64,000 nt of DNA from the NCBI GenBank assembly GCA_947179485.1, contig OX359249.1, positions 12,586,001 to 12,650,000 of the forward strand, written 5' to 3'. Position 1 is the stretch's first letter. Each line of letters begins with the position of its first letter. The position numbers and the translations under genes are program-made. Shown in pieces: positions 28,395 to 43,300 of the stretch. The notes under the pieces are model-generated. The model had not been told where the DNA came from. It saw only the letters and a list, made by a program, of their open reading frames with translations, and did not search any database. This DNA comes from Allacma fusca (Eukaryota > Arthropoda > Collembola > Symphypleona > Sminthuridae).

Positions 28395-31300
28395 TTCAAA
28401 TTGCAGTTTCAACTTGCAGTTTTAAATAGCAATATCAAATAGCAGTTTCATGTTGCAGTTTTAAACTGCAGTTACATACTGCAGTTTTAATTTGCAGTTT
28501 CAAATTGCAGTTTCTATTTGATATTTAAAATTGCAGTTTCAAATTGAAGTTTTAAATTGCAGTTTTGTATTGCAGTATCAAATTGCAATTTCAAATTGCA
28601 GTTTCAAATTGCAGTTTCAAATTGCAGTTTTAAATTGCAGTTTCAAATTGCAGTTTTAAATTGCAGTTTCAAATGCAGTTTTAAATTGCAGTTTCAAATG
28701 CAGTGTCAAATTCCGGTTTCAAATTGAAGTTTCTTTACATTGTTTAAAATTGAAATTTCAAATTGCAGTTTCAAATTGAAGTTTTAAATTGCAGTTTCAA
28801 ATGCAGTGTCAAATTGCGGTTTCAAATTGCAGTTTCAAATTGTAGTTTAAATTGCAGTTTCAAATTGCAGTTTCAAATTGCAGTTTCAAATTGATGTTTC
28901 AAATTGGAGTTTCAAATTGGAGTTTCAAATTGCAGTTTAAATTGCAGGTTCAAATTGCAGTTTCAAATTGGTGTTTAAATTGCAGCTTCAAATTGCAGTT
29001 TCAAATTGCAGTTTTAAATTGCAGTTTCAAATTGCAGTTTCAAATTGCGGTTTCAAGTGGCAGTTTCTAATTCCAGTTTTCAATTGCCGTTTTGAATTGC
29101 AGTTTCAACTTGCGGTTTCAAATTACAGTTTCAAATTGCAGTTTCTCTACATTGTTTAAAATTGCAGTTCGAAAATTAAGTTTCGAATTGGAGTTTTGAA
29201 TTGCAGTTTCAAATTGGAGTTTCACATTACAGATTCCAATTGCAGTTTCAAATTGCAGTTGCAAATTGCAGTTTCAAATTGCAGTTTCAACTTGCAGTTT
29301 TAAATAGCAATTTCAAATAGCAGTTTCAACTTGCAGTTTTTAATTGCAGTTTAGTTGCAGTTTGAAATTGAAGTTTCAAATTGCAGTTTCTATATGCTGT
29401 TTAAAATTGCACTTTAAAAATAAGTTTCGAATTGGAGTTTCAAATTGCAGTTTCAAAATGCACTTGCAAATTGCAGTTTCAAATTGCAGTTTCAAATTGC
29501 AGTTTCGAACTGCAGTTTCAAAATGCACTTGCAAATTGCAGTTTCAAATGCAGTGTCAAATTGCGGTTTCAAATTGCAGTTTCAAATTGTAGTTTAAATT
29601 GCAGTTTCAAATTGCAGTTTCAAATTGCAGTTTCAAATTGATGTTTCAAATTGGAGTTTCAAATTGGAGTTTCAAATTGCAGTTTAAATTGCAGGTTCAA
29701 ATTGCAGTTTCAAATTGGTGTTTAAATTGCAGCTTCAAATTGCAGTTTCAATTTGCAGTTTTAAATTGCAGTTTCAAATTGCAGTCTCAAATTGCGGTTT
29801 CAAGTGGCAGTTTCTAATTCCAGTTTTCAATTGCCGTTTTGAATTGCAGTTTCAACTTGCGGTTTCAAATTACAGTTTCAAATTGCAGTTTCTCTACATT
29901 GTTTAAAATTGCAGTTCGAAAATTAAGTTTCGAATTGGAGTTTTGAATTGCAGTTTCAAATTGGAGTTTCACATTACAGTTTCCAATTGCAGTTTCAAAT
30001 TGCAGTTGCAAATTGCAGTTTCAAATTGCAGTTTCAACTTGCAGTTTTAAATAGCAATTTCAAATAGCAGTTTCAACTTGCAGTTTTTAATTGCAGTTTA
30101 GTTGCAGTTTGAAATTGAAGTTTCAAATTGCAGTTTCTATATGCTGTTTAAAATTGCACTTTAAAAATAAGTTTCGAATTGGAGTTTCAAATTGCAGTTT
30201 CAAAATGCACTTGCAAATTGCAGTTTCAAATTGCAGTTTCAAATTGCAGTTTCGAACTGCAGTTTCAAAATGCACTTGCAAATTGCAGTTTCAAATTGCA
30301 GTTTCAAATTGCAGTTTCAAATTGCAGTTTCAAATTGCAGTTTCAAATTGCAGGTTGAAATTGCAGTTTCAAATTGTAGTTTCAAATTGCAGTTTCAAAT
30401 TGCAGTTTCTCTACATTGTTTAAAATTGCAGTTCGAAAATTAAGTTTCGAATTGGAGTTTTAAATTGCAGTTTCAAATTGGAGTTTCACATTACAGATTC
30501 CAATTGCAGTTTCAAATTGCAGTTGCAAATTGCAGTTTCAAATTGCAGTTTCAACTTGCAGTTTTAAATAGCAATTTCAAATAGCAGTTTCAACTTGCAG
30601 TTTTTAATTGCAGTTTATTTGCAGTTTGAAATTGAAGTTTCAAATTGCAGTTTCTATATGCTGTTTAAAATTGCACTTTAAAAATAAGTTTCGAATTGGA
30701 GTTTCAAATTGCAGTTTCAAAATGCACTTGCAAATTGCAGTTTCAAATTGCAGTTTCAAATTGCAGTTTCAAACTGCAGTTTCAAAATGCACTTGCAAAT
30801 TGCAGTTTCAAATTGCAGTTTCAAATTGCAGTTTCAAATTGCAGTTTCAAATTGCAGTTTGAAATTGCAGTTTGAAATTGCAGTTTCAAATTGTAGTTTC
30901 AAATTGCGGTTTCAAATTGCAGTTTCAAATTGCAGTTTCAAATTGCAGTTTCAAATTGCAGTTTCAAATTGCAGTTTCAATTTGCAGTTCTGAATAGCAA
31001 TTTCAAATAGAAATTTCAACTTGCAGGTTTTAATTGCATTTTAATTGCAGTTTGAAATTGAAGTTTAAATTACAGTTTTTGTTGCAGTTTCAAATTGCAG
31101 TTTCAAATTGAATTTTCAAATTGTAGTTTCATATTGCAGTTTTCAATTGCCGTTTTGAATTGCAGTTTCAACATGCAGTTTCAAATTACAGTTTCAAATT
31201 ACAGTTTCAAATTGCAGTTTCGAATTGCAATTTCAAATTGCAGTTTCAACTTGCAGTTTTAAATAGCAATATCAAATAGCAGTTTCATGTTGCGGTTTTA

Positions 31301-34300
31301 AACTGCAGTTTCATACTGCAGTTTTAATTTGCAGTTTTAAATTGCAGTTTCTATTTGATATTTAAAATTGCAGTTTGAAATTGAAGTTTCAAATTGCAGT
31401 TTTGTATTGCAAATTCAAATTGCAGTTTCAAATTGCAGTTTTGTATTGCAGTTTCAAATTGCAGTTTCAAATTGTAGTTTCAAATTGCAGTTTCAAATTG
31501 CAGTTTCATACTGCAGTTTCAAATTGCAGTTTCAAAAGCAGTGTCAAATTGCGGTTTCAAATTGAAGTTTCTATACATTGTTTAAAATTGTATTTTGAAA
31601 TTGAAGTTTCAAATTGCAGTTTTAAATTGCAGTTGCAAATGCAGTGTCAAATATCGGTTTCAAATTGCAGTTTCAAATTGTAGTTTAAATTGCAGTTTCA
31701 AATTGCAGTTTCAAATTGCAGTTTCAAATTGATGTTTCAAATTGGAGTTTCAAATTGCAGTTTCAAAATGCAGTTTAAATTGCAGGTTCAAATTGCAGTT
31801 TCAAATTGATGTTTAAATTGCAGCTTCAAATTGCAGTTTCAAATTGCAGTTTTAAATTGCAGTTTCAAATTGCAGTCTCAAATTGCGGTTTTAAGTTGCA
31901 GCTTCTAATTGCAGTTTTGAATTGCCGTTTTGAATTGCAGTTTGAACTTGTGGTTCCAAATTACAGTTTCAAATTGCAGTTTCAAATTGCAGTTTCAAAT
32001 TGCAGTTTCAAATTGCAGTTTCAAATTGCAGTTTGAAATTGCAGTTTGAAATTGCAGTTTCAAATTGTAGTTTCAAATTGCAGTTTCAAATTGCAGTTTC
32101 AAATTGCAGTTTCAAATTGCAGTTTCAAATTGCAGTTTTAAATAGCAATTTCAAATAGCAGTTTCAACTTGCAGTTTTTAATTGCAGTTTAGTTGCAGTT
32201 TGAAATTGAAGTTTCAAATTGCAGTTTCTATATGCTGTTTAAAATTGCACTTTAAAAATAAGTTTCGAATTGGAGTTTCAAATTGCAGTTTCAAAATGCA
32301 CTTGCAAATTGCAGTTTCAAATTGCAGTTTCAAATTGCAGTTTCAAACTGCAGTTTCAAAATGCACTTGCAAATTGCAGTTTCAAATTGCAGTTTCAAAT
32401 TGCAGTTTCAAATTGCAGTTTGAAATTGCAGTTTGAAATTGCAGTTTCAAATTGCAGTTTCAAATTGCAGTTTCAAATTGCAGTTTCAATTTGCAGTTCT
32501 GAATAGCAATTTCAAATAGAAGTTTCAACTTGCAGGTTTTAATTGCATTTTAATTGCAGTTTGAAATTGAAATTTAAATTACAGTTTTTGTTGCAGTTTT
32601 AAATTGCAGTTTCAAATTGTAGTTTCATATTGCAGTTTTCAATTGCCGTTTTGAATTGCAGTTTCAACACGCGGTTTCAAATTACAGTTTCAAATTGCAG
32701 TTTCGATTTGCAATTTCAAATTGCAGTTTCAACTTGCAGTTTTAAATAGCAATATCAAATAGCAGATTCATGTAGCAGTTTTAAACAGCAGTTTCATACT
32801 GCAGTTTTAATTTGCAGTTTCAAATTGCAGTTTCTATTTGATATTTAAAATTGCAGTTTGAAATTGAAAATTCAAATTGCAGTTTTGTATTGCAAATTCA
32901 AATTGCAGTTTCAAATTGCAGTTTTGTATTGCAGTTTCAAATTGCAGTTTCAAATTGCAGTTTCAAATGCAGTGTCAAATTGCGGTTTCAAATCGAAGTT
33001 TCTATACATTGTTTAAAATTGCAATTTGAAATTGAAGTTTCAAATTGCAGTTTTAAATTGCGGTTTCAAATTGCAGTTCGAAATTGTAGTTTAAATTGCA
33101 GTTTCAAATTGCAGTTTCAAATTGATGTTTCAAATTGCAGTTTTAAATTGCAGTTTCAAATTGCAGTTTAAATTGCAGGTTCAAATTGTAGTTTCAAATT
33201 GATGTTTAAATTGAAGCTTCAAATTGCAGTTTCAAATTGCAGTTTTAAATTGCAATTTCAAATTGCAGTCTCAAATTGCGGTTTCAAGTTGCAGTTTCTA
33301 ATTGCAGTTTCTCTACATTGTTTAAAATTGCAGTTCGAAATTTAAGTTTTGAATTTGAGTTTTAAATTGCAGTTTCAAATTGGAGTTTCACATTACAGTT
33401 TCCAATTGCAGTTTCCAATTGCAGTTGCAAATTGCAGTTGCAAATTGCAGTTGCAAATTGCAGTTTCAATTTGCAGTTTTCAATTGCGGTTTTGCATTGC
33501 AGTTTCTCTTTGCTGTTTAAAATTGCACTTTAAAAATAAGTTTCGAATTGCAGTTTCAAATTGCAGTTTGAAAATGCACTTGCAAATTGCAGTTTCAAAT
33601 TGCAGTTTCAAATTGCAGTTTCAAAATGCAGTTTCAATTTGCAGTTCTAAATAGCAATTTCAAATAGAAGTTTCAACTTGCAGGTTTTAATTGCAGTTTG
33701 AAATTGAAGTTAAAATTACAGTTTTTGTTGCAGTTTCAAATTGCAGTTTGAAATTGCGGTTTTTGTTGCAGTTTCAAATTGCAGTTTCAAATTGCAGTTT
33801 CAAATTGTAGTTTCATATTGCAGTTTTCAATTGCCGTTTTGAATTGCAGTTTAAACATGCAGTTTCAAATTACAGTTTCAAATTGCAGTTTCGAATTGCA
33901 ATTTCAAATTGCAGTTTCAACTTGCAGTTTTAAATAGCAATATCAAAAAGCAGTTTCATGTTGCAGTTTTAAACTGCAGATTCATACTGCAGTTTTAATT
34001 TGCAGTTTTAAATTGCAGTTTCTATTTGATATTTAAAATTGCAGTTTGAAATTGAAGTTTCAAATTGCAGTTTTGTATTGCAAATTCAAATTGCAGTTTC
34101 AAATTGCAGTTTCAACTTGCAGTTTCAAATTGCAGTTTCTAATTGCAGTTTTCAATTGCCGTTTTGAATTGCAGTTTCAACTTGTGGTTCCAAATTACAG
34201 TTTCAAATTGCAGTTTCTCTTCATTGTTTAAAATTGCAGTTCGAAATTTAAGTTTCGAATTGGAGTTTTAAATTGCAGTTTCAAATTGGAGTTTCACATT

Positions 34301-34370
34301 ACAGTTTCCAATTGCAGTTTCAAATTGCAGTTGCAAATTGCAGTTTTAAATTGCAGTTTCAGATTGCAGT
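28395..34370 (+). repeat. ~6.0-kb higher-order repeat, copy 2
   Basis: This is the tandem partner of 22385-28394. It keeps the internal 747-bp duplication (28852 and 29599) and the 517-bp one (30091 and 30608), so both predate the 6-kb duplication. Private differences include loss of the TTTCTCTACATTG landmark region near 31990, replaced by a run of plain 13-mers, and a shortened segment near 32950. Its right edge at about 34370 is where similarity to copy 1 switches from the 28.39-kb junction to another block. Confidence 0.85.
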
Positions 34371-37300
34371 CTCAAATTGCGGTTTCAAGTTGCAGTTTCT
34401 AATTCCAGTTTTCAATTGCCGTTTTGAATTGCAGTTTCAACTTGCGGTTTCAAATTACAGTTTCAAATTGCAGTTTCTCTACATTGTTTAAAATTGCAGT
34501 TCGAAATTTAAGTTTCGAATTGGAGTTTTAAATTGCAGTTTCAAATTGGAGTTTCACATTACAGTTTCCAATTGCAGTTTCAAATTGCAGTTTCAAATTG
34601 CAGTTTCAAATTGCAGTTTCAACTTGCAGTTTTAAATAGCAATTTCAAATAGCAGTTTCAACTTGCAGTTTTTAATTGCAGTTTAGTTGCAGTTTGAAAT
34701 TGAAGTTTCAAATTGCAGTTTCTATATGCTGTTTAAAATTGCACTTTAAAAATAAGTTTCGAATTGGAGTTTCAAATTGCAGTTTCAAAATGCACTTGCA
34801 AATTGCAGTTTCAAATTTCAGTTTCAAATTGCAGTTTCAAACTGCAGTTTCAAAATGCACTTGCAAATTGCAGTTTCAAATTGCAGTTTCAAATTGCAGT
34901 TTCAAATTGCAGTTTCAAATTGCAGTTTCAAATTGCAGTTTCAAATTGCAGTTTCAATTTGCAGTTCTGAATAGCAATTTCAAATAGAAATTTCAACTTG
35001 CAGGTTTTAATTGCATTTTAATTGCAGTTTGAAATTGAAGTTTAAATTACATTTTTGTTGCAGTTTCAAATTGCAGTTTCAAATTGAATTTTCAAATTGT
35101 AGTTTCATATTGCAGTTTTCAATAGCCGTTTTGAATTGCAGTTTCAACATGCAGTTTCAAATTACAGTTTCAAATTGCAGTTTCGAATTGCAATTTCAAA
35201 TTGCAGTCTCAACTTGCAGTTTTAAATAGCAATATCAAATAGCAGTTTCATGTTGCGGTTTTAAACTGCAGTTTCATACTGCTGTTTTAATTTGCAGTTT
35301 TAAATTGCAGTTTCTATTTGATATTTAAAATTGCAGTTTGAAAGTGAAGTTTCAAATTGCAGTTTTGTATTGCAAATTCAAATTGCAGTTTCAAATTGCA
35401 GTTTTGTATTGCAGTTTCAAATTGCAGTTTCAAATTGTAGTTTCAAATTGCAGTTTCAAATTGCAGTTTTAAATTGCAGTTTCAAATTGCAGTCTAAAAT
35501 TGCGGTTTCAAGTTGCAGTTTCTAATTGCAGTTTTCAATTGCCGTTTTGAATATCAGTTTCAACTTGCGGTTTCAAATTGCAGTTTCAAATTGCAGTTTC
35601 ATACTGCAGTTTCAAATTGCAGTTTCAAAAGCAGTGTCAAATTGCGGTTTCAACTTGAAGTTTCTATATATTGTTTAAAATTGCAATTTGAAATTGAAGT
35701 TTCAAATTGCAGTTTTAAATTGCAGTTGCAAATGCAGTGTCAAATATCGGTTTCAAATTGCAGTTTCAAATTGTAGTTTAAATTGCAGTTTCAAATTGCA
35801 GTTTCAAATTGATGTTTCAAATTGGAGTTTCAAATTGCAGTTTCAAAATGCAGTTTAAATTGCAGGTTCAAATTGCAGTTTCAAATTGATGTTTAAATTG
35901 CAGCTTCAAATTGCAGTTTCAAATTGCAGTTTTAAATTGCAGTTTCAAATTGCAGTCTCAAATTGCGGTTTCAAGTTGCAGTTTCTAATTGCAGTTTTCA
36001 ATTGCCGTTTTGAATTGCAGTTTCAACTGGCGGTTTCAAATTACAGTTTCAAATAGCAGTTTCATGTTGCGGTTTTAAACTGCAGTTTCATACTGCAGTT
36101 TTAATTTGCAGTTTTAAATTGCAGTTTCTATTTGATATTTAAAATTGCAGTTTGAAATTGAAGTTTCAAATTGCAGTTTTGTATTGCAAATTCAAATTGC
36201 AGTTTCAAATTGAAGTTTCTATACATTGTTTAAAATTGCAATTTGAAATTGAAGTTTCAAATTGCAGTTTTAAATTGCAGTTGCAAATGCAGTGTCAAAT
36301 ATCGGTTTCAAATTGCAGTTTCAAATTGTAGTTTAAATTGCAGGTTCAAATTGCAGTTTCAAATTGAAGTTTTAAATTGCAGTTTCAAATGCAGTGTCAA
36401 ATTGCGGTTTCAAATTGCAGTTTCAAATTGTAGTTTAAATAGCAGTTTCAAATAGCAGTTTCAAATTGCAGTTTCAAATTGATGTTTCAAATTGGAGTTT
36501 CAAATTGCAGTTTAAATTGCAGGTTCAAATTGCAGTTTCAAATTGGTGTTTAAATTGCAGCTTCAAATTGCAGCTTCAAATTGCAGTTTTAAATTGCAGT
36601 TTCAGATTGCAGTCTCAAATTGCGGTTTCAAGTTGCAGTTTCTAATTCCAGTTTTCAATTGCCGTTTTGAATTGCAGTTTCAACTTGCGGTTTCAAATTA
36701 CAGTTTCAAATTGCAGTTTCTCTACATTGTTTAAAATTGCAGTTCGAAATTTAAGTTTCGAATTGGAGTTTTAAATTGCAGTTTCAAATTGGAGTTTCAA
36801 ATTACAGTTTACAATTGCAGTTTCAAATTGCAGTTTCAAATTGCAGTTTCAAATTGCAGTTTCAACTTGCAGTTTTAAATAGCAATTTCAAATAGCAGTT
36901 TCAACTTGCAGTTTTTAATTGCAGTTTAGTTGCAGTTTGAAATTGAAGTTTCAAATTGCAGTTTCTATATGCTGTTTAAAATTGCACTTTAAAAATAAGT
37001 TTCGAATTGGAGTTTCAAATTGCAGTTTCAAAATGCACTTGCAAATTGCAGTTTCAAATTTCAGTTTCAAATTGCAGTTTCAAACTGCAGTTTCAAAATG
37101 CACTTGCAAATTGCAGTTTCAAATTGCGGTTTCAAATTGCAGTTTCAAATTGCAGTTTGAAATTGCAGTTTCCAATTGCAGTTTCAAATTGCAGTTTCAA
37201 ATTGCAGTTTCAAATTGCAGTTTCAAATTGCAGTTTCAATTTGCAGTTCTGAATAGCAATTTCAAATAGAAATTTCAACTTGCAGGTTTTAATTGCATTT

Positions 37301-40300
37301 TAATTGCAGTTTGAAATTGAAGTTTAAATTACAGTTTTTGTTGCAGTTTCAAATTGCAGTTTCAAATTGAATTTTCAAATTGTAGTTTCATATTGCAGTT
37401 TTCAATAGCCGTTTTGAATTGCAGTTTCAACATGCAGTTTCAAATTACAGTTTCAAATTGCAGTTTCGAATTGCAATTTCAAATTGCAGTTTCAACTTGC
37501 AGTTTTAAATAGCAATATCAAATAGCAGTTTCATGTTGCGGTTTTAAACTGCAGTTTCATACTGCAGTTTTAATTTGCAGTTTTAAATTGCAGTTTCTAT
37601 TTGATATTTAAAATTGCAGTTTGAAATTGAAGTTTCAAATTGCAGTTTTGTATTGCAAATTCAAATTGCAGTTTCAAATTGCAGTTTTGTATTGCAGTTT
37701 CAAATTGCAGTTTCAAATTGTAGTTTCAAATTGCAGTTTCAAATTGCAGTTTTAAATTGCAGTTTCAAATTGCAGTCTCAAATTGCGGTTTCAAGTTGCA
37801 GTTTCTAATTGCAGTTTTCAATTGCCGTTTTGAATATCAGTTTCAACTTGCGGTTTCAAATTGCAGTTTCAAATTGCAGTTTCATACTGCAGTTTCAAAT
37901 TGCAGTTTCAAAAGCAGTGTCAAATTGCGGTTTCAAATTGAAGTTTCTATACATTGTTTAAAATTGCAATTTGAAATTGAAGTTTCAAATTGCAGTTTTA
38001 AATTGCAGTTGCAAATGCAGTGTCAAATATCGGTTTCAAATTGCAGTTTCAAATTGTAGTTTAAATTGCAGTTTCAAATTGCAGTTTCAAATTGATGTTT
38101 CAAATTGGAGTTTCAAATTGGAGTTTCAAATTGCAGTTTCAAAATGCAGTTTAAATTGCAGGTTCAAATTGCAGTTTCAAATTGATGTTTAAATTGCAGC
38201 TTCAAATTGCAGTTTCAAATTGCAGTTTTAAATTGCAGTTTCAAATTGCAGTCTCAAATTGCGGTTTCAAGTTGCAGTTTCTAATTGCAGTTTTCAATTG
38301 CCGTTTTGAATTGCAGTTTCAACTTGCGGTTTCAAATTACAGTTTCATGTTGCGGTTTTAAACTGCAGTTTCATACTGCAGTTTTAATTTGCAGTTTTAA
38401 ATTGCAGTTTCTATTTGATATTTAAAATTGCAGTTTGAAATTGAAGTTTCAAATTGCAGTTTTGTATTGCAAATTCAAATTGCAGTTTCAAATTGCAGTT
38501 TTGTATTGCAGTTTCAAATTGCAGTTTCAAATTGTAGTTTCAAATTGCAGTTTCAAATTGCAGTTTCATACTGCAGTTTCAAATTGCAGTTTCAAAAGCA
38601 GTGTCAAATTGCGGTTTCAAATTGAAGTTTCTATACATTGTTTAAAATTGCAATTTGAAATTGAAGTTTCAAATTGCAGTTTTAAATTGCAGTTGCAAAT
38701 GCAGTGTCAAATATCGGTTTCAAATTGCAGTTTCAAATTGTAGTTTAAATATCAGTTTCAAATTGCAGTTTCAAATTGATGTTTCAAATTGCAGTTTCAA
38801 AATGCAGTTTAAATTGCAGGTTCAAATTGCAGTTTCAAATTGATGTTTAAATTGCAGCTTCAAATTGCAGCTTCAAATTGCAGTTTTAAATTGCAGTTTC
38901 AAATTGCAGTCTCAAATTGCGGTTTCAAGTTGCAGTTTCTAATTGCAGTTTTCAATTGCCGTTTTGAATTGCAGTTTCAACTTGCGGTTTCAAATTACAG
39001 TTTCAAATTGCAGTTTCTCTACATTGTTTAAAATTACAGTTCGGAATTTAAGTTTCGAATTGGAGTTTTAAATTGCAGTTTCAAATCGGAGTTTCACATT
39101 ACAGTTTCCAATTGCAGTTTCAAATTGCAGTTGCAAATTGCAGTTTCAAATTGCAGTTTCAACTTGCAGTTTTAAATAGCAATTTCAAATAGCAGTTTCA
39201 ACTTGCAGTTTTTAATTGCAGTTTATTTGCAGTTTGAAATTGAAGTTTCAAATTGCAGTTTCTACATGCTGTTTAAAATTGCACTTTAAAAATAAGTTTC
39301 GAATTGGAGTTTCAAATTGCAGTTTCAAAATGCACTTGCAAATTGCAGTTTCAAATTGCAGTTTCAAATTGCAGTTTCAAACTGCAGTTTCAAAATGCAC
39401 TTGCAAATTGCAGTTTCAAATTGCAGTTTCAAATTGCAGTTTCAAATTGCAGTTTCAAATTGCAGTTTCAAATTGCAGTTTCAAATTGCAGTTTCTAATT
39501 GCAGTTTTCAATTGCAGTTTCAATTTGCAGTTCTGAATAGCAATTTCAAATAGAAATTTCAACTTGCAGGTTTTAATTGCATTTTAATTGCAGTTTGAAA
39601 TTGAAGTTTAAATTACAGTTTTTGTTGCAGTTTCAAATGGCAGTTTCAAATTGAATTTTCAAATTGTAGTTTCATATTGCAGTTTTCAATTGCCGTTTTG
39701 AATTGCAGTTTCAACATGCAGTTTCAAATTACAGTTTCAAATTGCAGTTTCGAATTGCAATTTCAAATTGCAGTTTCAACTTGCAGTTTTAAATAGCAAT
39801 ATCAAATAGCAGTTTAATGTTGCGGTTTTAAACTGCAGTTTCATACTGCAGTTTTAATTTGCAGTTTTAAATTGCAGTTTCTATTTGATATTTAAAATTG
39901 CAGTTTCTATTTGATATTTAAAATTGCAGTTTCAAATTGAAGTTTCAAATTGCAGTTTTGTATTGCAAATTCAAATTGCAGTTTCAAATTGCAGTTTTAA
40001 ATTGCAGTTTCTATTTGATATTTAAAATTGCAGTTTGAAATTGAAGTTTCAAATTGCAGTTTTGTATTGCAAATTCAAATTGCAGTTTCAAATTGCAGTT
40101 TTGTATTGCAGTTTCAAATTGCAGTTTCAAATTGTAGTTTCAAATTGCAGTTTCAAATTGCAGTTTTAAATTGCAGTTTCAAATTGCAGTCTCAAATTGG
40201 GGTTTCAAGTTGCAGTTTCTAATTGCAGTTTTCAATTGCCGTTTTGAATATCAGTTTCAACTTGCGGTTTCAAATTGCAGTTTCAAAAGCAGTGTCAAAT

Positions 40301-43300
40301 TGCGGTTTCAAATTGAAGTTTCTATACATTGTTTAAAATTGCAATTTGAAATTGAAGTTTCAAATTGCAGTTTTAAATTGCAGTTGCAAATGCAGTGTCA
40401 AATATCGGTTTCAAATTGCAGTTTCTGATTGTAGTTTAAATTGCAGTTTCAAATTGCAGTTTCAAATTGATGTTTCAAATTGGAGTTTCAAATTGCAGTT
40501 TCAAAATGCAGTTTAAATTGCAGGTTCAAATTGCAGTTTCAAATTGATGTTTAAATTGCAGCTTCAAATTGCAGTTTCAAATTGCAGTTTTAAATTGCAG
40601 TTTCAAATTGCAGTCTCAAATTGCGGTTTCAAGTTGCAGTTTCTAATTGCAGTTTTCAATTGCCGTTTTTAATTGCAGTTTCAACTGGCGGTTTCAAATT
40701 ACAGTTTCAAATAGCAGTTTCATGTTGCGGTTTTAAACTGCAGTTTCATACTGCAGTTTTAATTTGCAGTTTTAAATTGCAGTTTCTATTTGATATTTAA
40801 AATTGCAGTTTGAAATTGAAGTTTCAAATTGCAGTTTTGTATTGCAAATTCAAATTGCAGTTTCAAATTGAAGTTTCTATACATTGTTTAAAATTGCAAT
40901 TTGAAATTGAAGTTTCAAATTGCAGTTTTAAATTGCAGTTGCAAATGCAGTGTCAAATATCGGTTTCAAATTGCAGTTTCAAATTGTAGTTTAAATTGCA
41001 GGTTCAAATTGCAGTTTCAAATTGAAGTTTTAAATTGCAGTTTCAAATGCAGTGTCAAATTGCGGTTTCAAATTGCAGTTTCAAATTGTAGTTTAAATAG
41101 CAGTTTCAAATAGCAGTTTCAAATTGCAGTTTCAAATTGATGTTTCAAATTGGAGTTTCAAATTGGAGTTTAAATTGCAGGTTCAAATTGCAGTTTCAAA
41201 TTGGTGTTTAAATTGCAGCTTCAAATTGCAGCTTCAAATTGCAGTTTTAAATTGCAGTTTCAGATTGCAGTCTCAAATTGCGGTTTCAAGTTGCAGTTTC
41301 TAATTCCAGTTTTCAATTGCCGTTTAGAATTGCAGTTTCAACTTGCGGTTTCAAATTACAGTTTCAAATTGCAGTTTCTCTACATTGTTTAAAATTGCAG
41401 TTCGAAATTTAAGTTTCGAATTGGAGTTTTAAATTGCAGTTTCAAATTGGAGTTTCAAATTACAGTTTACAATTGCAGTTTCAAATTGCAGTTTCAAATT
41501 GCAGTTTCAAATTGCAGTTTCAACTTGCAGTTTTAAATAGCAATTTCAAATAGCAGTTTCAACTGGCAGTTTTTAATTGCAGTTTAGTTGCGGTTTGAAA
41601 TTGAAGTTTCAAATTGCAGTTTCTATATGCTGTTTAAAATTGCACTTTAAAAATAAGTTTCGAATTGGAGTTTCAAATTGCAGTTTCAGAATGCACTTGC
41701 AAATTGCAGTTTCAAATTTCAGTTTCAAATTGCAGTTTCAAACTGCAGTTTCAAAATGCACTTGCAAATTGCAGTTTCAAATTGCGGTTTCAAATTGCAG
41801 TTTCAAATTGCAGTTTGAAATTGCAGTTTCCAATTGCAGTTTCAAATTGCAGTTTCAAATTGCAGTTTCAATTTGCAGTTCTGAATAGCAATTTCAAATA
41901 GAAATTTCAACTTGCAGGTTTTAATTGCATTTTAAATGCAGTTTGAAATTGAAGTTTAAATTACAGTTTTTGTTGCAGTTTCAAATTGCAGTTTCAAATT
42001 GAATTTTCAAATTGTAGTTTCATATTGCAGTTTTCAATAGCCGTTTTGAATTGCAGTTTCAACATGCAGTTTCAAATTACAGTTTCAAATTGCAGTTTCG
42101 AATTGCAATTTCAAATTGCAGTTTCAACTTGCAGTTTTAAATAGCAATATCAAATAGCAGTTTCATGTTGCGGTTTTAAACTGCAGTTTCATACTGCAGT
42201 TTTACTTTGCAGTTTTAAATTGCAATTTCTATTTGATATTTAAAATTGCAGTTTGAAATTGAAGTTTCAAATTGCAGTTTTGTATTGCAAATTCAAATTG
42301 CAGTTTCAAATTGCAGTTTTGTATTGCAGTTTCAAATTGCAGTTTCAAATTGTAGTTTCAAATTGCAGTTTCAAATTGCAGTTTTAAATTGCAGTTTCAA
42401 ATTGCAGTCTCAAATTGCGGTTTCAAGTGTCAGTTTCTAATTGCAGTTTTCAATTGCCGTTTTGAATATCAGTTTCAACTTGCGGTTTCAAATTGCAGTT
42501 TCAAATTGCAGTTTCATACTGCAGTTTCAAATTGCAGTTTCAAAAGCAGTGTCAAATTGCGGTTTCAAATTGAAGTTTCTATACATTGTTTAAAATTGCA
42601 ATTTGAAATTGAAGTTTCAAATTGCAGTTTTAAATTGCAGTTGCAAATGCAGTGTCAAATATCGGTTTCAAATTGCAGTTTCAAATTGTAGTTTAAAATG
42701 CAGTTTCAAATTGATGTTTCAAATTGGAGTTTCAAATTGCAGTTTCAAAATGCAGTTTAAATTGCAGGTTCAAATTGCAGTTTCAAATTGATGTTTAAAT
42801 TGCAGCTTCAAATTGCAGTCTCAAATTGCGGTTTCAAGTTGCAGTTTCTAATTGCAGTTTTCAATTGCCGTTTTGAATTGCAGTTTCAACTGGCGGTTTC
42901 AAATTACAGTTTCAAATAGCAGTTTCATGTTGCGGTTTTAAACTGCAGTTTTATACTGCAGTTTTAATTTGCAGTTTTAAATTGCAGTTTCTATTTGATA
43001 TTTAAAATTGCAGTTTGAAATTGAAGTTTCAAATTGCAGTTTTGTATTGCAAATTCAAATTGCAGTTTCAAATTGAAGTTTCTATACATTGTTTAAAATT
43101 GCAATTTGAAATTGAAGTTTCAAATTGCAGTTTTAAATTGCAGTTGCAAATGCAGTGTCAAATATCGGTTTCAAATTGCAGTTTCAAATTGTAGTTTAAA
43201 TTGCAGGTTCAAATTGCAGTTTCAAATTGAAGTTTTAAATTGCAGTTTCAAATGCAGTGTCAAATTGCGGTTTCAAATTGCAGTTTCAAATTGTAGTTTA

